Shown: positions 63,769 to 64,000 of the stretch, in pieces
Layout of the letters: every line of letters begins with the position of its first letter
Position numbering within the stretch: the first letter of the stretch is position 1
NCBI RefSeq assembly: GCF_020179475.1
Contig: NZ_JAILXZ010000005.1
Location: forward strand, 1-64,000
Source: Novosphingobium huizhouense
Lineage (GTDB): Bacteria > Pseudomonadota > Alphaproteobacteria > Sphingomonadales > Sphingomonadaceae
Length of the DNA stretch: 64,000 nt
Direction: 5' to 3'
The notes under the pieces: generated by a model
What the model was told of the DNA's origin: nothing
The model's database searches: none
Seen by the model: only the letters and a program-made list of their open reading frames with translations
Position numbers and translations under genes: made by a program

Positions 63769-64000
63769 TCAACCCGTGCGGCGTCGCTTTCGCGGCCACC
63801 GAAGATACAAAAGTGCCGAACCCGCGATCGCCAATGCGAGACCACCTGCGGCAAACGCCATCAACCACGGCGTGTTGAAATTTTCGTGGTTTTTCCAATC
63901 CATGATGTGGAGCGCCCAGAAGAAATCGTACAGGCGCCACGTTCCATTTCTTACAGCGACGATCCGACCACTATTCTGGGCAACATAGACGCGGGTCGCT
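63769..64000 (-). CDS. PepSY-associated membrane protein, C-terminal part
   Basis: Only the last 77 residues are in the window. They contain GRIVAVRNGTWRLYDFFWALHIMDW, the end of a PepSY/PepSY-TM unit, and a final membrane helix with an RWPRKRRRTG cytosolic tail. Such proteins accompany copper or iron transport operons. The start lies beyond the window edge. Upstream member of the copper cluster. Confidence 0.75.
   Translation of the reverse strand, partial: ATRVYVAQNSGRIVAVRNGTWRLYDFFWALHIMDWKNHENFNTPWLMAFAAGGLALAIAGSALLYLRWPRKRRRTG

Noticed and set aside
1..64000. CRISPR arrays, rRNA and tRNA genes
   Set aside because: No regularly spaced short repeats and no rRNA or tRNA-like segments were seen on reading through; a covariance scan was not possible here.
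1..64000. Plasmid replication initiator or integrase
   Set aside because: No RepA/RepC-like, RepB-like or tyrosine/serine recombinase protein was recognised, so plasmid versus integrative element cannot be decided from this window.

Overview
The window is GC-rich DNA that looks like part of a large conjugative plasmid or integrative conjugative element from an alphaproteobacterium, most likely a sphingomonad (Sphingobium, Novosphingobium or Sphingopyxis type). This is inferred from protein resemblance and gene order, since no rRNA, tRNA or replication initiator is present to fix the host. A complete VirB/VirD4-type conjugation module, ParA/ParB partitioning, a MOBP-like relaxase with its accessory protein, defence genes, a quorum-sensing cluster and several metal and metalloid resistance operons lie side by side.

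Layout. 1-2755: end of a uracil-DNA glycosylase-like gene, then a membrane protein, a DUF305 protein and a YncE-like beta-propeller. 2894-6213: plasmid housekeeping (SLOG/DUF2493 protein, HEPN-like protein, single-stranded DNA-binding protein), with a perfect 45-nt repeat about 110 nt upstream of two of these genes. 6240-9951: a tightly packed arsenic operon (arsR, two arsenate reductases of different folds, an ArsN1-like acetyltransferase, ACR3 pump, ArsH) with a clear promoter and operator. 9984-13669: a secreted nuclease, an orphan hybrid histidine kinase and small hypotheticals. 13742-16283: a group II intron with its maturase. 16322-19896: small plasmid genes, then parA-parB, flanked by two copies of an 18-bp palindrome. 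20007-21856: probable oriT region, MobC-like protein and relaxase.

21888-26609 (minus strand): a defence island made of a three-gene ABC-3C operon and an AbiE toxin-antitoxin pair, placed between the relaxase and the transfer genes. 26814-39860 (minus strand): LPD7 protein, virD4, virB11-virB8, a VirB7-position protein, virB6, an EexN-like lipoprotein, virB5-virB1 and a TrbM-like protein, in canonical order, transcribed from the 39.9 kb end. 39991-43155 (minus strand): luxR-luxR-luxI-phyH, with a perfect palindrome in lux-box position before luxI. A winged-helix-like protein and a VOC protein follow.

44658-52917: a zinc/cadmium/cobalt system (CDF protein, CzcI-like protein, czcCBA, czcD) under a divergent MerR-family regulator, with two matching operators. 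52914-54992: YnfA, an EamA transporter with a histidine-rich tail and a YgjV-like protein. 55118-64000 (minus strand): a copper/silver module (PepSY protein, two DUF305 proteins, CopG/DUF411, small secreted Cys/Met proteins, cusCBA and a CusF-like lipoprotein).

Together this is a self-transmissible element carrying resistance to arsenic, zinc/cadmium/cobalt and copper/silver, with phage or plasmid defence and possible cell-density control of transfer. The most attractive points for follow-up are the tandem LuxR-LuxI-PhyH circuit beside the conjugation operon, the ABC-3C/AbiE island, the paired palindromes around parAB and the duplicated 45-nt leader element.
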